Shown: piece after piece, positions 17,138-27,711 of the stretch
How the letters are laid out: each line of letters starts with the position of its first letter
How positions within the stretch are numbered: position 1 is the stretch's first letter
Origin: Candidatus Methylophosphatis haderslevensis
Lineage (GTDB): Bacteria; Pseudomonadota; Gammaproteobacteria; Burkholderiales; Rhodocyclaceae
Assembly: GCA_016711925.1 (NCBI GenBank)
Contig: JADJSA010000018.1
Coordinates: 248,001 to 312,000 of the forward strand
DNA length: 64,000 nt
Direction: 5' to 3'
Notes under the pieces: model-generated
Told to the model about the DNA's origin: nothing
What the model saw: only the letters and a program-made list of their open reading frames with translations
The model's database searches: none
Made by a program: the position numbers and the translations under genes

Positions 17138-17374
17138 ACGCCAGCGATGACCGCGTTCGTCGGCAAGATCGGTGAGCCCGGCGCATCGGCCTGCACACCG
17201 CACCGGACGGGCTTCTTCGCGTCTGCCATTCGCGAAGCCGCATGGATGCTGGCCCTGCGCCACTGCCATGCCAGGGCGCCCGTGTTTACTGGCTCTCCGG
17301 CACGGTGCATGATGGCATGCCGGTTCGCTTCGATTGCTGCTTTCCCGCGTCCCGAACCCTGCCCTGGCCATGAC

Positions 17375-18805
17375 ATGAACGTTGCGCCACCCGCCGCCCT
17401 CGTCTGGTTCCGTCGCGACCTGCGCGATGCCGATCACGCCGCCCTGTCGCATGCGCTGGCCGAGTTCGAGCGGGTTTTTTGCGTCTTCGTGTTCGACAGC
17501 GAGATTCTCGATGCGCTGCCGACGCGCGCCGATCGCCGGGTCGAGTTCATCCGCGAAAGTCTGGTCGAACTCGATGCGCGGCTGCGCGAACAGGGCGGCG
17601 GCCTGATCGTTCGCCACGGCCGGGCGCGCAGCGAAATCCCGCGGCTGGCCCATGAGCTTGCGGTGGCGGCGGTGTTCTGCAACCGCGACTACGAGCCGCA
17701 GGCGCTCGCGCGCGACGCTGCGGTGGCCGATGCGCTGCAAGCGCAGGGCGTGGCGCTGCGCACGTTCAAGGATCAGGTGATTTTCGAGCGGCGCGAAGTG
17801 TTGAGCGGCGGCGGCAAGCCTTTTTCGGTATTCACGCCGTACCGCAACGCCTGGCTCAGGCACCTGAGCCCGCGCGACCTCGCGCCGTACCTGTGCAGCG
17901 CGCGTGGCCGCCTTGCCGCGGGGCCCGGCGACGGCACGGTGCCCACTCTTGCGCAGATCGGCTTCGAACCGACCAACCTGCCCGGCCTCAAGCTGCCGTG
18001 CGGCATGCGCGGCGCGCGCCAGTCGTTCGACGAATTTCTCACCCGCATCGACGCCTACCATGAGCGGCGCGACTTTCCGGCGCTGAAGGGGCCGTCCTAC
18101 CTGTCGGTGCATCTGCGCTTCGGCACGATTTCGATCCGGACGCTGGCCGGCGAGGCGCATGCGCGCATGCTCCACGGCAGCAAGGGCGCCGAGACCTGGC
18201 TCAACGAACTGGTTTGGCGCGATTTCTACCACATGATTCTCGCGCTCAATCCGCACGTGGTCGGCGCTGCCTTTCGCCCGGAGTACGATGCGCTGGCCTT
18301 CGACACGCGCCCGGACTGGTACGCCGCCTGGTGCGGGGGCCGCACCGGCTATCCGCTGGTAGACGCGGCGATGCGCCAGCTCAACGGTACCGGCTACATG
18401 CACAACCGCCTGCGCATGGTGGCGGCGTCGTTTCTGGTCAAGGATCTGGGCATCGACTGGCGCCTCGGCGAGGCCTGGTTCGCCCGCCAGCTCAACGACT
18501 TCGATCTGGCGGCCAACAACGGCGGCTGGCAGTGGGCGGCATCGACCGGCTGCGACGCGCAGCCCTATTTCCGCATATTCAACCCGGTGACGCAGTCGGA
18601 GAAATTCGATGCCGCCGGCGCGTTCATTCGCCGCTATGTGCCCGAACTGGCGCAAGTGCCGGACAAGCACATCCATGCGCCGTGGCAGATGCCGCTGGCC
18701 GAACAGCAGGCGGCACAATGCGTGATCGGCCGCGACTATCCGGCGCCGCTGGTCGACCATGCCGCGGCGCGCAGCCGCACGCTGGAACGCTACAAGCGGG
18801 TTTAG
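17375..18805 (+). CDS. phrB: Deoxyribodipyrimidine photolyase
   Basis: 476-residue CPD photolyase that repairs UV-induced cyclobutane dimers with blue light. The N-terminal antenna domain starts VWFRRDLRDADHAAL. The FAD domain has LNELVWRDFYHMIL, RTGYPLVDAAMRQLNGTGYMH, DFDLAANNGGWQW and YFRIFNPVTQSEKFD. The length matches class I enzymes (E. coli 472). I chose ATG 17375 because the frame upstream (open to 16406) runs antisense through ruvX/yqgE and has no photolyase similarity. About 270 nt of non-coding DNA, including one dispersed repeat at 17236-17252, separate it from yqgE. Confidence 0.95.
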   Translation: MNVAPPAALVWFRRDLRDADHAALSHALAEFERVFCVFVFDSEILDALPTRADRRVEFIRESLVELDARLREQGGGLIVRHGRARSEIPRLAHELAVAAVFCNRDYEPQALARDAAVADALQAQGVALRTFKDQVIFERREVLSGGGKPFSVFTPYRNAWLRHLSPRDLAPYLCSARGRLAAGPGDGTVPTLAQIGFEPTNLPGLKLPCGMRGARQSFDEFLTRIDAYHERRDFPALKGPSYLSVHLRFGTISIRTLAGEAHARMLHGSKGAETWLNELVWRDFYHMILALNPHVVGAAFRPEYDALAFDTRPDWYAAWCGGRTGYPLVDAAMRQLNGTGYMHNRLRMVAASFLVKDLGIDWRLGEAWFARQLNDFDLAANNGGWQWAASTGCDAQPYFRIFNPVTQSEKFDAAGAFIRRYVPELAQVPDKHIHAPWQMPLAEQQAAQCVIGRDYPAPLVDHAAARSRTLERYKRV

Positions 18806-18834
18806 GCCGGCGCGAGCGCGTAAGAACCAGCCCG

Positions 18835-19293
18835 TTACTTCGTGGCGGCGCCGGAGTCCACCAGACGGCACTCGCCGATCGACTTGCGCCCGCCCGGCTC
18901 GTCGACCGCCGTCAGCAGGGTGCGCGGCATCCACAGGCCGCCTGCCACATCCTGGCGCACGAAGTAAGCCTTGCCCGGTTCGGTCCTGAGCGCCAACTGA
19001 CTGATGTTTTCACCGTAGGCGAGGATTTCGTGGGCGCCGGGATCGACCTCCCACAGCAGGTAGCTGCACGGGCCGGTGCGCGCGGTCAGCTTGTCGTCGA
19101 GCACGACCGAGAGCGCCTGGTTGCGCACCGCCTCGGGCCGCACCACGTAGATCGCCGACTTGCCGGGCGTGACCACAAAAGCCTTGGCCTTCGCGTCGTC
19201 CGAGGCGCTGCGGAAACTGACGTTCTTGCATCCCGCCAGGGCAAAGGCGGCGAATAGCGCCGCCACCGCGGCGCGCTTGGCAATCGGACTCAT
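18835..19293 (-). CDS. DUF2846-like lipoprotein
   Basis: 152-residue predicted lipoprotein. A basic N-terminus and hydrophobic stretch lead to the lipobox ALAGC (Cys near residue 22). The rest resembles DUF2846 proteins (SAIYVVRPEAVRNQALSVVLDDK, LLWEVDPGAHEI, AYFVRQDV), a small beta-rich outer-membrane-anchored family without known function. It follows pilL by 22 nt on the same strand and may be the last gene of that operon. It is convergent with phrB. Confidence 0.72.
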   Translation of the reverse strand: MSPIAKRAAVAALFAAFALAGCKNVSFRSASDDAKAKAFVVTPGKSAIYVVRPEAVRNQALSVVLDDKLTARTGPCSYLLWEVDPGAHEILAYGENISQLALRTEPGKAYFVRQDVAGGLWMPRTLLTAVDEPGGRKSIGECRLVDSGAATK

Positions 19294-19315
19294 GATGACC
19301 CTTCCCCGGGTGCGA

Positions 19316-22300
19316 TCAAGCGGTGGCCGGCACGGCGGCGTAACCGGCGATCAGCGCCAACAGTTCCTCTTCCTGGTAAGGCTTGCCGAGGTAGTGATTG
19401 ACGCCGATTTCCATCGCGTAATTGCGGTGCTTGTCGGCAATGCGCGAGGTTATCATGATGATCGGCACCCGTTTCGTGCGCTCGTCGGCACGCACGTTGC
19501 GCGTCAGGTCGAAGCCGTCCATGCGCGGCATTTCGATATCGACAAGCATGACCTCCGGCACCACGTCGATCAACTGTTCCAGAGCGTCGACGCCGTCCTT
19601 GGCCGTCAACACTTCGTAGCCGGCGCGTTCGAGCAGGCGCCCGGTGATCTTGCGCACCGTCAGCGAATCATCGACCACCATGACGGTCGGCGCGCGCGGC
19701 GGCTCGACGCGCGGGGCGACCGGCACAGCGCCATGCGGGCTGCGCAGTTCGCGCGCGGCAAGCGCAATCGGGTTGAGCATCAGCACGATCTCGCCATCGC
19801 CCAGTACCGTGGCGCCGGCGATGCCGATGACGCGCGCCAGTTGCGGGCCGGTCTTTTTCAGCACGATTTCCTGGTTGCCGCGCAGTGCGTCAACGCGCAA
19901 CGCGATCCGCTGCGCACCGGCGCGCAACAGCAGAATCCAGTGCAGCCGGCCGGTTTCCGGCAGGCTCTCGAAATCGCCCAGCAGGCGCGGCAGGTAGTGG
20001 TAGGGGTAGCGCTCGCCCATCCACTCGGTCACGCCCTCGGCGACGATCTTGTCCAGCGCGGCCTGCTTGAGTTCGCTGACCTGCTCGACCATCGACGACG
20101 GAATCGCGTAGGTTCTGCCGGCGCAATGCACCAGCAATGCCTGCGTGACCGCGGTGGTCTGCGGCAGGACGATGGAAAACCGCGCGCCCGCGCCGGCCTC
20201 GGAGTGAATCTCGATGCGACCGCCGACGGTTGCGGTTTCGCTTTGCACCACGTCCATGCCGACGCCGCGGCCGGCCACTTCGGTAAGCTGCTCGGCGGTG
20301 GAGAAGCCGGGCGCGAAAATCAGGTTGGTCAGTAACGTCTGGTCATGGGCCTGGTCCGGCTGCAGCATGCCGAGGGCCAGCCCCTTGGCGCGGATGCGAT
20401 CGAAATCCAGCCCGCCGCCATCGTCGGTCATGGTGATGGCGACGTCATTGCCCTCCTGGGTGAGCGCGAGCACGATCTGCCCGATCTCCGGCTTGCCGCG
20501 TTGGGCGCGCAATTGGCGCGATTCGATGCCGTGGGTGACCGAGTTGCGCAGCAGATGCTCGATCGGCGCGGTCATCTTGTCGAGCACGCCGCGGTCGATT
20601 TCGATCTGGCCGCCGCGCAGGTCGAGATTGACCTTCTTGCCCTGATCCTTGGCGGTCTGCCGCACCACGCGATAGAGCCGCTCGGCGATCGAGTCGAATG
20701 GCATCAGCCGCATGCTCATCAGACCCTGGTGCAGGTCGCGGTTGAGCCGCGACTGCGCGGTCAGCGCCGCGTCGGCCGCGTCGAGGTTGCGCAGCAGGTT
20801 GTGCTGGACGGTGGTCACGTCGTTGACCGATTCGGCCATCATCCGCGTGACTTCCTGCAGCCGCGTGTAGCGGTCCATTTCCAGCGGATCGAAGTCCGCC
20901 TCGGTGGTTTGCGCGAGCGCCAAGCGCGACTGCATCTGCGATTCGGCCTGGATCTCGATTTCGCGCAACTGGTTGCGCAAACGGATCACGTTTTCGGTCA
21001 GGTCGAGCAACGAGGAACGCAACGTGCGCATCTCGCCCTCGATGCGGGTGCGCGAAATGCTGATCTCGCCGGCTTCGTTGACGAAACGGTCGATCAGTTC
21101 GGCGCGCACGCGCACCATCGCGCGCTGTGCCGCCAGTTCGGTTTCTAGGTCTTCCAGCGTCGAGGTCGAAATCGCGGCGGCGGCGTTTGCCACCGGTTCC
21201 GGCGCCGCCTCGGCCGCCGCTGGCGGGGTCGAGGGTTCGCCACTGCGCAGCCGCTCGATCATCGCGCCGGCGTGATCGTAGGAGGCTTCCAGTTCGTCGA
21301 GGAACGCCGCCGTGACCGCGCCTTCCGCGCCCGCCTGCTCGACGCGCGATTCCATCGCATGGACCAGTTCGCCCAGCCCCATCGCGCCGGCCATGCGGGC
21401 GCTGCCCTTGAGCGTGTGCAGCAGCCGCGACAGGGATTGCGCATGCTCCGCCAGCTCCGGCTCACCGCGCCATTGGCGCAACTTCGCGCCAATCTCGCGT
21501 TGCAGGTCATCGGCCTCTTCGAGGAACATCGGCAGCAACTGTTCGTCGAGATCGTCGGACAGGCGCAGCTTGCGGCGCCGCTCTTCATGCGCGGTCGGCA
21601 GTTCGGCGGCCGGCAGGAAATCGGCTTGCGCGGGCGGGGTCGGCTCATGCACGGCCGGCGTTTCGACCACAGCGGGCGGCGGCACGGGGTGTTCAAGGGC
21701 GGCGGGGACGTCGGCGAAGGCCGGCGGACTGACCACCCGCAAGGCGATGACGTCGGCCTTGGCAGGGGCGGCAACGATCGACGCCAGGCGATCGATCAAG
21801 TCAGGTGCCGGATGCGGCATCAGACGTTCGGCTATCGATGCGACCATGCCCTCCAGTACCGTCGCCACGCTGTTGAGCAGCGCCGACTGGTCGGCGTTGG
21901 GCGCGAGATCGGCGCGGATCAGCCGGGTCTGTGCGCTTTCCAGTGCGCGGCCCAAATCGTGGATCGGCTCCGCGCCGATCGTGCTGGCAATGCCCGCCAG
22001 GGTGTGCGCGGCACGCACCGCCGGCTCCGGCGGCAGCAGCGCCGGATTGACATGCAGCCGGGCCAGTTCGCGTCGCAGGGTGGCAATGTGGCCGCGCGCC
22101 TCGGTGAGGAACATGTCGAGCAGTCCGGGCGATATGTCGCGTCCACCGAGCGATATCGACGCCGGCTCGGCCGGGCGTGCCGGCTGTTCGGCCGGCGGCG
22201 TGTCCACCGGTGTCTCTAACGACCCGGCGGCCGGTTCGTTGGCGGCTTCGTCGCCGAGCGTCGGCAAATGCTGTACGTCGAACGACGAGTCCTCGAGATT

Positions 22301-24931
22301 GATCACTTCGTCGCCGGCCGGCTCGTCGAAAGTCAGTTCGGCCATCAGGGTCTCCGACTCGGACGGCGCGTCTAATTCATCCGCTTGGCCGGCCCGCAGG
22401 GCATCGCCCATCACGATCGTTTCGGCGAAATGTACGGACGAATCGTCTTCCGGTCCGCTGGCCGGCAGCGCCGGCGCCAGACTGGTTGCGGCAGGTGGCG
22501 GCATGCCTTCGGCAGGGGTCGCCGGGGCCGGTGTTACCACGTCTTCGCCGGCCTTGACGCGTTCGGCAAGCGCCAGCGCGGCGCTGGCGTCGCGGTAAGT
22601 CGGACCGCCGGTTTCGAGCTGCCTGACCCACGCCGAGAACAGTTGGCGCGCCTCATCGATCAGCAAGAACAGCGACGGCGAGGCGCAGGCTTCGTCGTCC
22701 TGCAGCAGGCGGTTCATGACCTGTTCGACGCCCCAGGCCGCTTCGCCGAATTCCTTCAGCCCGACCATGCGGCTGCTCCCCTTGAGGGTGTGGAATCCGC
22801 GGCGGATCGTTGTCAACACCTCGCGGTCGCGCGGGTTGTTGCGAGCCGGCACCAAGTTGTCGCCGATGGTGCCGAGAACCTCGTGCGCTTCCTGCAGGAA
22901 GATCTCCAGCAGTTCCGCATCGATCTGCTCGCTGCTCGACTCGGCCAGACGCGTTGTGTCGGCGGACGGCCCGGGCATCGCCGCAGGCTCGGACGCGGCA
23001 CTGGCAAGCAATGCCTGTACGTCGGTGGCCGTCGCATCGAACTTCTGTTCCGGCGCGGCAAGCGCGTGCAGCGCATCGCGGGCATGTTGTTCGAGCGAGG
23101 AATCCGCGACGATGGTGGCGTCCTTGCGGATCGCTTCGAGGTTGTGCCGGAGTTCCTGGCGCAGCGAGTCGTCCTCGGGTTTGTCCTTGAGTTGTGCGGC
23201 GAGAACCTGCGCATCTCGCAATTGCTGCGCGAGCTGGTCTTCCATCGCCGCACCGGGCGGCTCTTCCCGCAGCGGGGCGGTCTTGCTGCCAGGAGAGAGC
23301 AAGGTTTCCAGATTGGCATTGCCGTGCTGCAGGGATTCGACGTAAAAGCCCAGCGCCGACAGCTTGTGCGCCACCGACTCGAATTGCTTCGGGTCGGCAA
23401 GCGACCCGAGTTGGGAGAAATCGCGAATCTCCGCCGCGGCCTCGCGCAACACGGTGATGGCCCGGATCTCGCCCAGCATCGCCAGCGCGCCCTCGACCTG
23501 CTTCAGTGGTGCATCGAGCTGGCCCAGTTCGCCATGGCGCGCCGGGTCGCGAAAATAGGTGTCGAGCGCCTGCTCGATCTGACCTAGGCTGGCCTGGATT
23601 TCCCGCGCCACCTGGGACAACAGCAGGCGTTCCTGTGCGCGGCGCGACAGTTCGCCGAGCAGCGGCGCCTGCGCCGCGGGCGCGGCCTCGCCGCGCTGGA
23701 GCGCGCCAAGCCGCGCGACCATGGCTGCGCCCTGCTGGGCGAAATCGGAACCCGGCTGGGCAAACTGCTCGATGCCGGTTTCCAGCACCAGCAGGGCGGT
23801 TGCCATTTCCATCGCCACCTGGTCGCTGTGGCGCAAGGGATCCTTGCGCAGCCATTGCGTGGTGTCCTGAACTGCCTGCGCCAAGGCGGCGAAATCGGCG
23901 CGGCCAAGCCCCTCGATTTCAGTGCGTAACGCTTGGATCTTTTCCTCGAACTGCGGCAGGGCGACCGCGGTACCTGCACCGAAGCGATTCCAGGCTTCCT
24001 TGGCCTCGGTCAGCAACTCGCGCAGGGTGCGCAGCCGGGGCTTGTGAACCGATGCCTCGAGTGCCGAGTCGGCGGTCGGGATCAGGCTGTCGACCCGATA
24101 GGTGGACTGGATTTCGCGAATCAGCGGCGTCGCCGGCGGCGCCACGGCCACCTGATAAAGCACGTCGCGCATGAGGCGCTCGCCGACTACCGTCGAGCCT
24201 TCGGCAAGCTTGCGCATCTGGCCGTCGATACGGGCACAGAGTTTCTTGATCTCGGTGCTCAGTTCGACATGTCCGCCGAGCAGGCCGTCGATCAACCCCA
24301 GCGTGACCCACCACAGCGCCCGCGTTGCCGGCAGGGTTTGCGCGCGTTCGACAGTGGCGACGGCGGTGCGCATGAATTGCAGGCCGATGCCGGTCTTGCC
24401 GCGCAGGATTTCCAGCACGCCGCGTTCCAGCCGGGCGCGTTCAAGACGCAATTGCGGCGGCGTAAGCGGGGCTGCCGGCACTTCGCGCCTCGGCGGACGC
24501 AGCATCAGGTCGGGGAAGAACAATTCGCTGCGGGCGGGTTTGGGCTGGCCCCGCGCGAGCTGGATTTCCTCGTACAGCGGCATCAGGCGCAGCGGCTGGT
24601 TCGCCGAACCAGCAACCAGTTCGTCGAGGAACTGGCGCATTGCCCCAATGGCGCGCTTTGCGAGCGCGATACGTTCCCCGGTGACGTTATCCGCGGTGAG
24701 TTCGCCGACCAGTTGCTCGAGCGCCTCGGAGAACTGGGTCAGTCCGTCCAGACCGACGATGGACAGCGCGCCATGCGCCTGGTGCAGGTGGGTATGGGCG
24801 AATCGAAGCTGCGCGTTGTCGCCATCGGAGGCAAGGTCAAGCGCCTCGGCGCTGCGTCCGAGCGCGAGGTCGATTTCTCCCTTTACCCAGGATAGCGGTC
24901 CCAGATCGGTGTCGGCGGCGCTATGCATCAT
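19316..24931 (-). CDS. pilL: PilL/ChpA hybrid chemotaxis-type histidine kinase
   Basis: 1871-residue CheA-like kinase that phosphorylates PilG and PilH to control type IV pilus extension and retraction. In order: N-terminal FimL-like region with a degenerate HPt near residue 50; three further HPt-like modules with FHTLKGSSRMVG (about 714), AHTLAGIAS (about 975) and LHTLKGSARM (about 1174); acidic Ala/Pro-rich linkers; CheA dimerisation; HATPase with NSVTHGIE (about 1462) and DDGGGLD; CheW-like domain (about 1590-1720); C-terminal REC with VDDS and phospho-acceptor DIEMPRMDG (about 1745-1870). Shorter than the roughly 2470-residue Pseudomonas ChpA, with fewer phosphotransfer domains. Its start is 36 nt from pilJ. 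Confidence 0.93.
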   Translation of the reverse strand: MMHSAADTDLGPLSWVKGEIDLALGRSAEALDLASDGDNAQLRFAHTHLHQAHGALSIVGLDGLTQFSEALEQLVGELTADNVTGERIALAKRAIGAMRQFLDELVAGSANQPLRLMPLYEEIQLARGQPKPARSELFFPDLMLRPPRREVPAAPLTPPQLRLERARLERGVLEILRGKTGIGLQFMRTAVATVERAQTLPATRALWWVTLGLIDGLLGGHVELSTEIKKLCARIDGQMRKLAEGSTVVGERLMRDVLYQVAVAPPATPLIREIQSTYRVDSLIPTADSALEASVHKPRLRTLRELLTEAKEAWNRFGAGTAVALPQFEEKIQALRTEIEGLGRADFAALAQAVQDTTQWLRKDPLRHSDQVAMEMATALLVLETGIEQFAQPGSDFAQQGAAMVARLGALQRGEAAPAAQAPLLGELSRRAQERLLLSQVAREIQASLGQIEQALDTYFRDPARHGELGQLDAPLKQVEGALAMLGEIRAITVLREAAAEIRDFSQLGSLADPKQFESVAHKLSALGFYVESLQHGNANLETLLSPGSKTAPLREEPPGAAMEDQLAQQLRDAQVLAAQLKDKPEDDSLRQELRHNLEAIRKDATIVADSSLEQHARDALHALAAPEQKFDATATDVQALLASAASEPAAMPGPSADTTRLAESSSEQIDAELLEIFLQEAHEVLGTIGDNLVPARNNPRDREVLTTIRRGFHTLKGSSRMVGLKEFGEAAWGVEQVMNRLLQDDEACASPSLFLLIDEARQLFSAWVRQLETGGPTYRDASAALALAERVKAGEDVVTPAPATPAEGMPPPAATSLAPALPASGPEDDSSVHFAETIVMGDALRAGQADELDAPSESETLMAELTFDEPAGDEVINLEDSSFDVQHLPTLGDEAANEPAAGSLETPVDTPPAEQPARPAEPASISLGGRDISPGLLDMFLTEARGHIATLRRELARLHVNPALLPPEPAVRAAHTLAGIASTIGAEPIHDLGRALESAQTRLIRADLAPNADQSALLNSVATVLEGMVASIAERLMPHPAPDLIDRLASIVAAPAKADVIALRVVSPPAFADVPAALEHPVPPPAVVETPAVHEPTPPAQADFLPAAELPTAHEERRRKLRLSDDLDEQLLPMFLEEADDLQREIGAKLRQWRGEPELAEHAQSLSRLLHTLKGSARMAGAMGLGELVHAMESRVEQAGAEGAVTAAFLDELEASYDHAGAMIERLRSGEPSTPPAAAEAAPEPVANAAAAISTSTLEDLETELAAQRAMVRVRAELIDRFVNEAGEISISRTRIEGEMRTLRSSLLDLTENVIRLRNQLREIEIQAESQMQSRLALAQTTEADFDPLEMDRYTRLQEVTRMMAESVNDVTTVQHNLLRNLDAADAALTAQSRLNRDLHQGLMSMRLMPFDSIAERLYRVVRQTAKDQGKKVNLDLRGGQIEIDRGVLDKMTAPIEHLLRNSVTHGIESRQLRAQRGKPEIGQIVLALTQEGNDVAITMTDDGGGLDFDRIRAKGLALGMLQPDQAHDQTLLTNLIFAPGFSTAEQLTEVAGRGVGMDVVQSETATVGGRIEIHSEAGAGARFSIVLPQTTAVTQALLVHCAGRTYAIPSSMVEQVSELKQAALDKIVAEGVTEWMGERYPYHYLPRLLGDFESLPETGRLHWILLLRAGAQRIALRVDALRGNQEIVLKKTGPQLARVIGIAGATVLGDGEIVLMLNPIALAARELRSPHGAVPVAPRVEPPRAPTVMVVDDSLTVRKITGRLLERAGYEVLTAKDGVDALEQLIDVVPEVMLVDIEMPRMDGFDLTRNVRADERTKRVPIIMITSRIADKHRNYAMEIGVNHYLGKPYQEEELLALIAGYAAVPATA

Positions 24932-24967
24932 GTTTGGCTCACGGGCTGCTGGCTGTAGAGGGCGAGG

Positions 24968-27124
24968 TCAGACCTTGAAGCCGGAAACCGAACCCTTGAG
25001 TTCGACCGCCAGCTCGGCCAGCTGGCCGATCGATACCGCGGTCTCCTGGGTTCCCTGGGTGGTCTGCTCGGTCACCCGCAGGATGCTCTTCATGGTCTGT
25101 GCAACCTGCGTGGCGCGCGACGATTGTTGCTGCGTCTGCTGGGTGATCTGCTCGATCAGTCCGGCCAGGCGTTTCGATACGTCGGAAATCTCGGCCAGCG
25201 CCTGACCGGCGTTGTCGGACAGCTTGGCGCCGTCAACCACGCCACGGGTGGAACTCTCCATCGCGGTCACTGCATCCTGGGTGTCGGTCTGAATCGTTTT
25301 GACGATGGCGGCAATCTGTTTGGTGGCCTCGCCGGAGCGTTCGGCCAGTCGCTGCACTTCTTCGGCCACCACCGTGAAGCCGCGCCCTGCTTCACCGGCG
25401 CTCGCTGCCTGGATGGCGGCATTCAGGGCCAGTACGTTGGTCTGCTCGGTAATGTCGGAAATCAGTTCCACGATTTCGCCGATTTCCTGCGAGGATTCGC
25501 CGAGGCGCTTGATTCGTTTCGAGGTTTCCTGGATCTGTTCGCGGATGTCGTTCATGCCGCGAATCGAATTGGTTACCGCCTGCGCACCCTTTTCCGCTGC
25601 ATCCAGAGACTGCCGCGCAACCTGGGCCGACTGCGTCGCGTTGCCCGACACCTCGCTCATCGAGCGCGCCATCGCAAGGACCGCATCGCCGGCCTCGGTA
25701 ATCTCCTGCGACTGACGCTCCGTGGCTGACAGTAGTTCGTTCGAGGTGCGCTGGGCGGAGGTGGTGGCCAGAGACACGCGCTGTGCGGCATCGTTGATCC
25801 GGCGTACCAGGACTGCGAGTTCTTCAATGGTGTAGTTCACCGAGTCTGCAATCGCGCCAGTGACGTCTTCGGTCACGGTTGCCCGGACGGTCAGATCGCC
25901 ATCGGCCAGATCGCCCATCTCGTTCATCAACCGCAGGATCGCCTGCTGGGTGCCGCTGCGGTCGATTTCGGAGCGGGACATTTGTTCCTCCGCCTCGATC
26001 CGGCGGCGCTCGATGTCGCGGCGATAGAGTTGTGCCAGGAGGTAAACAGCACCCAGTGCCAGCAGGGCGAATACTACCGCCAGGACGGTGGTCCAGCTCA
26101 GGCCGCCGTGCTGAGCGTCGTACGCTTCGTCGAGCTTGTCGGCGGCATTGAACAGCGCGGTACTGTCGCGAACGACCGCACTTCCGGCCTGCTTGGCCTG
26201 GAGCAGCGGCTGCACGTTGCCGAGAATGCCGCTGATCGATTGTTCGCCTTCCTGCGCCGCCTTGTCCAGTTGCCCCAGCCGCTCCTTCACGTCCGAGTCG
26301 GTGGCGGCAGTGAGTCTAAGTGCGTCGGAACCGCTGGCGAGTCCGGTGATCAGTTGCCGGAAAGTCGTGCTGTCCTTGCCGAGCAGGAACGCGACCTCCG
26401 GCGCAATCGCGTCGCCGACCAGCAGCTGGTTGGCGTTCTTGGCGATCCGCTGCGTGAGCATCACAACCTGATTGGCGGCGGCGGTTTCGCGGGCGTTGGC
26501 ACCCTGCTGGAGTTTCATTGCCGCAATCTGTTCTGCCAGTTCCAGTTGCTTCTGGTTCTTGGCATTGATGGACGCCACCGCACTTCCGAGCGCCACGAGA
26601 TTCTTTTCCTGCGCAAGCACCACGGATATGTTCCGGTCGGTCTTGTCCCATTCGGCCGCCAGCGCATCCAGTTCGGGGCCAACCGACGAGGGGCTGGCCG
26701 GCACCGTGCGGGCATCGACCTGCCCTCCCTTGGACAGCGCTTCCAGCAACAATTTGAACTTGTTCCGGCTGTCGCCCAGTTCCTGCAGGGCCGCCTGGTT
26801 GCCCAGCAGCGAGACCTGTGCAGCTTTGGCAACCCGCTGCGAGAGCATGCGCATTTGCCCTGCAGCCGAGATGTAGCTCGAGACGTGGCTGTTGCTGCGC
26901 AGGGTGAGCAACATCATCACCGTCGCCAGCAACGCCAGGATCGCAATGGTCACCGCAAGTATCTTGATCTGTTCCTGCTGGGGTTTGCTACCGATGATCG
27001 GCAGCACGGCAGCCGACAGTGGTTTGTCACCCCCACCCTGACCGGGAACGACGATCAGCGTCTTGTCGGCGCTGCCGCTCTCCGGTGCGGACTGGTTTGC
27101 GAGCGACGAGAGTTTCAATGCCAT
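24968..27124 (-). CDS. pilJ: Twitching-motility chemoreceptor PilJ
   Basis: 718-residue methyl-accepting chemotaxis-type receptor of the Chp pathway. A roughly 50-residue cytoplasmic N-terminus is followed by a first membrane helix (about 53-75), a large periplasmic region with two PilJ-type helical modules (each with the pattern AQRVAKAAQ / TQRIAKNANQLL), a second helix (about 345-367), HAMP, and a signalling hairpin tip ITEQTNVLALNAAIQAASAGEAGRGFTVVAEEVQRLAE. Unlike classical MCPs it lacks clear methylation EEs, and no CheR/CheB partner is encoded beside it. It senses surface contact or pilus tension in relatives. Confidence 0.94.
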   Translation of the reverse strand: MALKLSSLANQSAPESGSADKTLIVVPGQGGGDKPLSAAVLPIIGSKPQQEQIKILAVTIAILALLATVMMLLTLRSNSHVSSYISAAGQMRMLSQRVAKAAQVSLLGNQAALQELGDSRNKFKLLLEALSKGGQVDARTVPASPSSVGPELDALAAEWDKTDRNISVVLAQEKNLVALGSAVASINAKNQKQLELAEQIAAMKLQQGANARETAAANQVVMLTQRIAKNANQLLVGDAIAPEVAFLLGKDSTTFRQLITGLASGSDALRLTAATDSDVKERLGQLDKAAQEGEQSISGILGNVQPLLQAKQAGSAVVRDSTALFNAADKLDEAYDAQHGGLSWTTVLAVVFALLALGAVYLLAQLYRRDIERRRIEAEEQMSRSEIDRSGTQQAILRLMNEMGDLADGDLTVRATVTEDVTGAIADSVNYTIEELAVLVRRINDAAQRVSLATTSAQRTSNELLSATERQSQEITEAGDAVLAMARSMSEVSGNATQSAQVARQSLDAAEKGAQAVTNSIRGMNDIREQIQETSKRIKRLGESSQEIGEIVELISDITEQTNVLALNAAIQAASAGEAGRGFTVVAEEVQRLAERSGEATKQIAAIVKTIQTDTQDAVTAMESSTRGVVDGAKLSDNAGQALAEISDVSKRLAGLIEQITQQTQQQSSRATQVAQTMKSILRVTEQTTQGTQETAVSIGQLAELAVELKGSVSGFKV

Positions 27125-27183
27125 CTTGCGATCTCCGTTTGGCCGTAGTGGCCGGACCCACGTTCAGGGTCGAATTGAATTGG

Positions 27184-27696
27184 TCAAACGCCCACGTCGA
27201 GGAAGCGCGGCTGCATGACCAGATTACGCACCAGCAACTTGTTCCAGGTTCTACCCTGCAGGTCGACGTAGGCATTACCAACCCATGGCCGGATCTCGTC
27301 GGTTCTGGGCGCACTCTCGAGTTCATCCAGGTTGCGCAATCCCAGGGCGCGGCTTACCAGGATTGCACTGTTCAAGCCGAGCCGCGTGCCGATCAGAAGC
27401 AGTCTTGACTCGCTGGTGGCGGGCGTTGGGTCGCCGCCTTGAAACGCCGCAAAGTCGACCACGCTGTACAGGCTGCCGCGGATGTTGGCGAGGCCGCGGA
27501 ACCAGGATTGGGTCAGCGGAACCGAGGACAGGTGCGGCGTCGGAACGATCTCGCCCGAATCGGTGAGGTCGACCAGCCAGAACTCGCGTCCTGCCTGAAT
27601 GCCGAGTGCGGCACGGGTGGTCTGTCCCTGCTGAGCCGTGGTAAGTCGCTGGACCAGATTTTCCTGGAACTCGCGCAAGCTGATCTTCTTCGACAT
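27184..27696 (-). CDS. pilI: CheW-like adaptor PilI
   Basis: 170-residue CheW-domain protein that couples the receptor PilJ to the kinase PilL. CheW features: REFWLVDLTDSGEIVPTP, WFRGLANIRGSLYSVVDFAAFQGG and ILVSRALGLRNLDEL. It lies between pilH and pilJ in the standard order. Spacing to pilH is 15 nt and to pilJ 59 nt. Confidence 0.92.
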   Translation of the reverse strand: MSKKISLREFQENLVQRLTTAQQGQTTRAALGIQAGREFWLVDLTDSGEIVPTPHLSSVPLTQSWFRGLANIRGSLYSVVDFAAFQGGDPTPATSESRLLLIGTRLGLNSAILVSRALGLRNLDELESAPRTDEIRPWVGNAYVDLQGRTWNKLLVRNLVMQPRFLDVGV

Positions 27697-27711
27697 GGTG
27701 GCGTGGGATCC

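Noticed and set aside
23933..24895. 320-residue + strand frame opposite pilL
   Set aside because: Shadow frame without ribosome site or recognisable motif.
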